Shown here piece after piece: positions 61,232-64,000 of a stretch of 64,000 bases of DNA. The DNA comes from Rhynchopus euleeides (taxonomy: Eukaryota; Euglenozoa; Diplonemea; Diplonemida; Diplonemidae). Made by a program: the position numbers and the translations under genes. The notes beneath the pieces are model-generated. The model was not told the DNA's origin. It saw only the letters and a program-made list of their open reading frames with translations, and made no database searches. The stretch lies in assembly GCA_963210315.1 (NCBI GenBank), contig OY723237.1, forward strand, positions 1,798,001-1,862,000. The letters run 5' to 3'. Within the stretch, counting starts at the first letter, position 1. Every line of letters begins with the position of its first letter.

Positions 61232-61813
61232 GATCCAGACCCCGGACGCGCGAAGCGCGTCCGGGGGGGGGGGGGGGTGGGGGGTGCGGGGCCGCGCGAA
61301 GCGCGGCCCCCCCCCGAAGGGGGGGGGGGAAATCTTTAATGACCTTCACAAAAAAAATCATTACAGGGGGGGTCAAATAAACGTACTTAGTACTACTATT
61401 CGGCGAACGCGCGGGCCTAAATCGACCTCGCCAGAAAATTAATAAATAGTTTGCGAGCGAATAGACGTACTAAGTACGTCTATTCAACTTTTCCTAAAAA
61501 CGCTGTTTGCAGGGGCTCTGCGGGGCTGTTTGGTCCACCAGGGGCGCGCTGGCCACTGCTGTCGTCCGTCTCTCACTTCTTCTGCCTTCCGGTCGAGTAT
61601 CCGCTCTGTTCTCGTCCTACCACTCGCCCCTCATTTGGTTTCGTACCGTTTTGATTTGTATTGCCCCCCCCCCCCCTGGTTGACATTCTTGTTGAGTTAG
61701 TGAAAGCATACACAGTTCATCAGAGCTGTCAGCTTCACTGTCGGTGGTTGGTTGGTGCGTTGATGCTTAAAAAAAGATGTGAAAAAGACAAGCCACAACC
61801 AGCACGCCCCAAC
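61232..61813. other. GC hairpins and unassigned sequence
   Basis: G- and C-homopolymer hairpins with GCGCGAAGCGCG motifs at 61240-61335; GGGTCAAATAAACGTACTTAGTACTACTATTCGGC at 61368-61402, inverted relative to 63067-63120. No gene recognised. Confidence 0.45.
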
Positions 61814-62470
61814 TTACTTCTTCTTTAAGTTCTTGGGCTTGCTGGGGCAAGTCTGCATGTTGTGCCCAGGCTTCCTACACCCTTTGCAGAGCCTGCGGTG
61901 TTTGTTGGGAGTCTGGGTGGTCGGGGACGCTGCGCGCTTCTTTTCGGAGGACTGGGAGGACTGGGAAGGCTGTGTCTGTGTGAGAGAGTTCACACGAACC
62001 GGCTTCGCCCATGCCAAGATGCTTGACTGTTGGGTTGGCTGAGACACAACTTTCTTTTGGGTGGACTGCTTCTCTGTGCTCTCTTTTGCCTTCCCGTCCA
62101 ACCCAGGTTCAAGGTCCGCACCACCAGCCTCAGGGGATGTTTCTGTGCTTGGTGCGAAGGTGAGGTCCGGACAAAGGGAGCTCTTCACGAACCCGTCCTC
62201 CTCACCCGACACCTTCAGCACGTACCCCATATCCCGCAAGCGCTCGGCTACCAGCGTGCCCTGGCCCGGGCCAGTTGGTTGAAGGAAGGCCGGGGAGCGC
62301 ATGGCGGTGGCCCATCCTCGAATATCTTGAACAGGAGGCATTCCATCAGCAGGAGGCACATGAAAGCATCGGACGTCATCATTATGTCGGACACCAGCCG
62401 AAGCTATTGGCTCTGTTGGTGGATGGTGAAATCTGGGCAGTTGGATTGCGGGTTTGCGGGCGTGTGTTGA
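61814..62470 (-). CDS. Small basic protein or exon with C-terminal zinc knuckle (5' end unresolved)
   Basis: Minus-strand frame open from about 62470 to the stop at 61814-61816. The first Met in frame is near 62341 (MPPVQDIRGW); the upstream open part has none, so it may be a spliced exon or truncated. The protein is Ser/Thr/Gln-rich and ends CKGCRKPGHNMQTCPSKPKN, a CX2CX4HX4C zinc knuckle followed by lysines, as in nucleic-acid-binding and Gag-type proteins. No RT or protease is nearby. It is the only candidate gene on the minus strand, so a retroelement-derived remnant is possible. Confidence 0.4.
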   Translation of the reverse strand, partial: STHARKPAIQLPRFHHPPTEPIASAGVRHNDDVRCFHVPPADGMPPVQDIRGWATAMRSPAFLQPTGPGQGTLVAERLRDMGYVLKVSGEEDGFVKSSLCPDLTFAPSTETSPEAGGADLEPGLDGKAKESTEKQSTQKKVVSQPTQQSSILAWAKPVRVNSLTQTQPSQSSQSSEKKRAASPTTQTPNKHRRLCKGCRKPGHNMQTCPSKPKNLKKK

Positions 62471-62661
62471 TCAGTGCTGCACAACAGGAGAGAATGTCAA
62501 ACAACGTCAGGGAAGGGGGCTGCGGGGGGTGGGGGGTGGGCTCAGCTGGTCCTCGAAGGCTACATCTATGGTGAGGTGTGTCTGGGGCCATCCGTCCACA
62601 TCTTCTCGTTGGTGGTAGGGACTGCGGACGCCGTAGATGAGGAGTCGTTTAATGCGCGCCG

Positions 62662-62790
62662 CTCTTCAGCAGTGATTTTGACGCCTCTGGACCCCAGGAG
62701 TTTGCGGGTTTCCGGGTTTGCGGTCTTCAGCAGTGGTTCTGATGCCTCTGGACCGCAGGAGTTTGCGGGTTCGCTGGTTTCCCGTCCGTA
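62662..62790 (+). repeat. 61-bp tandem duplication
   Basis: TCTTCAGCAGTG ... GCCTCTGGACC(C/G)CAGGAGTTTGCGGGTT occurs twice with about 61-bp spacing. Confidence 0.8.
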
Positions 62791-63121
62791 TGTGTCTGAG
62801 GGGGGATGCCCCGATTCCCTTCGTCACGACATATCTTTGAGCGTAGGTCACTTCCCCCCTCTACGGACCCCGTGCACCCTGGTTCCCCTAAGTGGCACCA
62901 ATAGACCCCGTTGTCCCCATTCCTTGCCCCAAAGTTTGCAGATTTGTGTGTCTCCAAAAAGAAAATCTCAAAAAAAACGAAAAATTTCCCCAAAAAAAAA
63001 GGGTGAAAAGTAAGTACTACTATTCAACGGCCCAACGTGCCCCAGAGCCCCAAAAAAATAAGTACTACTATTCGGCTAAGTACTACTATTCAACTAAGTA
63101 CGTTTATTTGACCCCCCCCTG

Positions 63122-63440
63122 TAAAGATTTATCTTTAATGTTTTTACTGTACCCCCGCTCCCGGCCACCCCCCCCCCCTCCCCCCGATTGGAATTGTTCC
63201 CTGCTTGCCTACGTTACATAGGGGGTCTCCATTGGTACTCTGCTGGGGTAGTATGAAAAAAGTGGTTTGCTATTTTAGAATCGTTGGAACGGACATGTGG
63301 AGTGGGCAGGGTGGCATGTTTCGTGACATCTGAGTTCACGGTGACCATTCTCCATCCAACTAAAAGTCCTAGTAATTGTTAAAATGGCAAACAGAAAAAC
63401 CGGTTTTTTGGTCATTTTTGGCCGTTTGGCTGGTTGGGGG
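63122..63440 (+). repeat. Direct duplication, copy 2
   Basis: Matches 60894-61200 in the same orientation, then diverges into GGGGTCAAAACC; preceded by an inverted copy of the CAAATAAACGTACTTAGT motif at 63067-63120. Confidence 0.85.
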
Positions 63441-63689
63441 GTCAAAACCGCCCGGCCCCAGGTGGTCCCTGGAGGTCAGGTCTGGCCCCAGATTCTCGGT
63501 TTTTGGGTCCAATAATCCGACTTCTGCTAAGGGGACCTTTTCGATTTTTTTTTCGGAAAGTCCTATTTTTCACTTTTGAGCCCGTTTTCGAAGGAATTCT
63601 TGGGTTTTGAGCTTGTTTTGGGCAATTAAACGCGTCACTCAGTTTTCTGCCTGGGCAGCCTGGTCAGATCTTTAATGGGCGGAGATCCA
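63441..63689. other. Short unassigned stretch
   Basis: Contains a diverged GGGGACCTTTTCGATTTTTT motif (63533-63555), as in the beta arms, and the block GATCTTTAATGGGCGGAGATCCAG that also ends copy 1. Confidence 0.5.
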
Positions 63690-64000
63690 GCTGCACTCAG
63701 AGGCGTGCTGCACCGATAGGTGTGCTGTACTGATAGGCGTGCTGCACCGATAGGTGTGCTGTACTGACAGGCGTGCTGCACCGATAGGTGTGCTGTACTG
63801 CTAGGCGTGCTGCACCGACAGGTGTCCTGCACCGATAGGTGTCCTGTACTGACAGGCGTGTTGCACCGATAGGCGTGCTGCACCGATAGGTGTCCTGCAC
63901 TGACAGGCGTGCCGCACCGACAGGTGTGCTGCACCGACAGGTGTCCTGCACCGATAGGTGTGCTGTACTGACAGGCGTGCTGCACCGACAGGTGTCCTGC
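63690..64000 (+). repeat. 20-bp minisatellite continuing past the window edge
   Basis: About 15 tandem units of the form GTGCTGCACCGATAGGTGTG with mostly C/T and G/C variation (CACCGA or TACTGA; ATAGG or ACAGG; GTGCTG or GTCCTG). Because 20 is not a multiple of 3, the translated frames repeat only every 60 bp and need not be coding. Confidence 0.92.

Noticed and set aside
63690-64000. CRISPR-like array
   Set aside because: Repeats are contiguous 20-mers with no unique spacers, in a eukaryotic context.
1-64000. tRNA, rRNA or spliced-leader RNA genes
   Set aside because: No convincing tRNA box B and arms, rRNA segment or known spliced-leader exon was seen by eye; a covariance-model scan would be decisive.

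Overview
The window is nuclear DNA of a protist, most likely a euglenozoan; a diplonemid fits best, but no species marker is visible. Three things point there. All five recognisable host genes lie on the + strand, each start codon closely preceded by a pyrimidine-rich stretch ending in AG (a trans-splice-like layout). The two best preserved retroelement types, an Ingi/L1Tc-like non-LTR element with a 2A peptide and RNase H, and VIPER/DIRS-like tyrosine-recombinase elements, are known from kinetoplastids. The host genes are GC-rich, sparse and separated by kilobases of repeats. Introns exist: three can be placed from protein continuity, all with GTATGY donors and all in phase 2.

Host genes, left to right: the C-terminal part of a DNA-PKcs-type PI3K-like kinase (2-3754, cut by the window edge); a WD40 protein with a ubiquitin-like N-terminus (27226-28386); Sec61 alpha (35451-40773, two exons around a 3.9-kb intron full of foldback elements); a 1738-residue receptor adenylate cyclase with two PA domains, a LamG-like domain and a tandem degenerate second cyclase half (42869-48085); and a GPAT-type acyltransferase (56333-58577, three exons).

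Between DNA-PKcs and the WD40 gene is a nest of retroelements (about 8.0-26 kb). A VIPER/DIRS-like element is split by a Penelope-like element (PLE, 9358-20842) flanked by a 1.38-kb near-identical direct duplication of its target. The PLE is itself split by an Ingi-like non-LTR element (10653-15078, 5-bp target-site duplication). Removing the non-LTR insertion on paper leaves one reading frame with a GIY-YIG nuclease, a PLE-type reverse transcriptase, a complete-looking ubiquitin-specific protease (USP) with catalytic Cys, His and Asp, and a long coiled coil. A GIY-YIG/RT/deubiquitinase retroelement is the most unusual thing in the window. Inverted repeat arms (4.7-7.9 kb against 29.7-31.1 kb) bracket the nest and the WD40 gene.

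A second VIPER/DIRS-like element (48813-52993) shows split direct repeats (A1, B1-A2-B2) sharing a 17-bp core, but its ORFs carry frame breaks. The remainder holds MITE-like foldback elements, short hairpin elements, non-LTR 3' ends with a TCGTTCAAA-type tail, inverted and direct duplications at 60-63.4 kb, and a 20-bp minisatellite running off the right edge. No rRNA, tRNA or CRISPR array was recognised.
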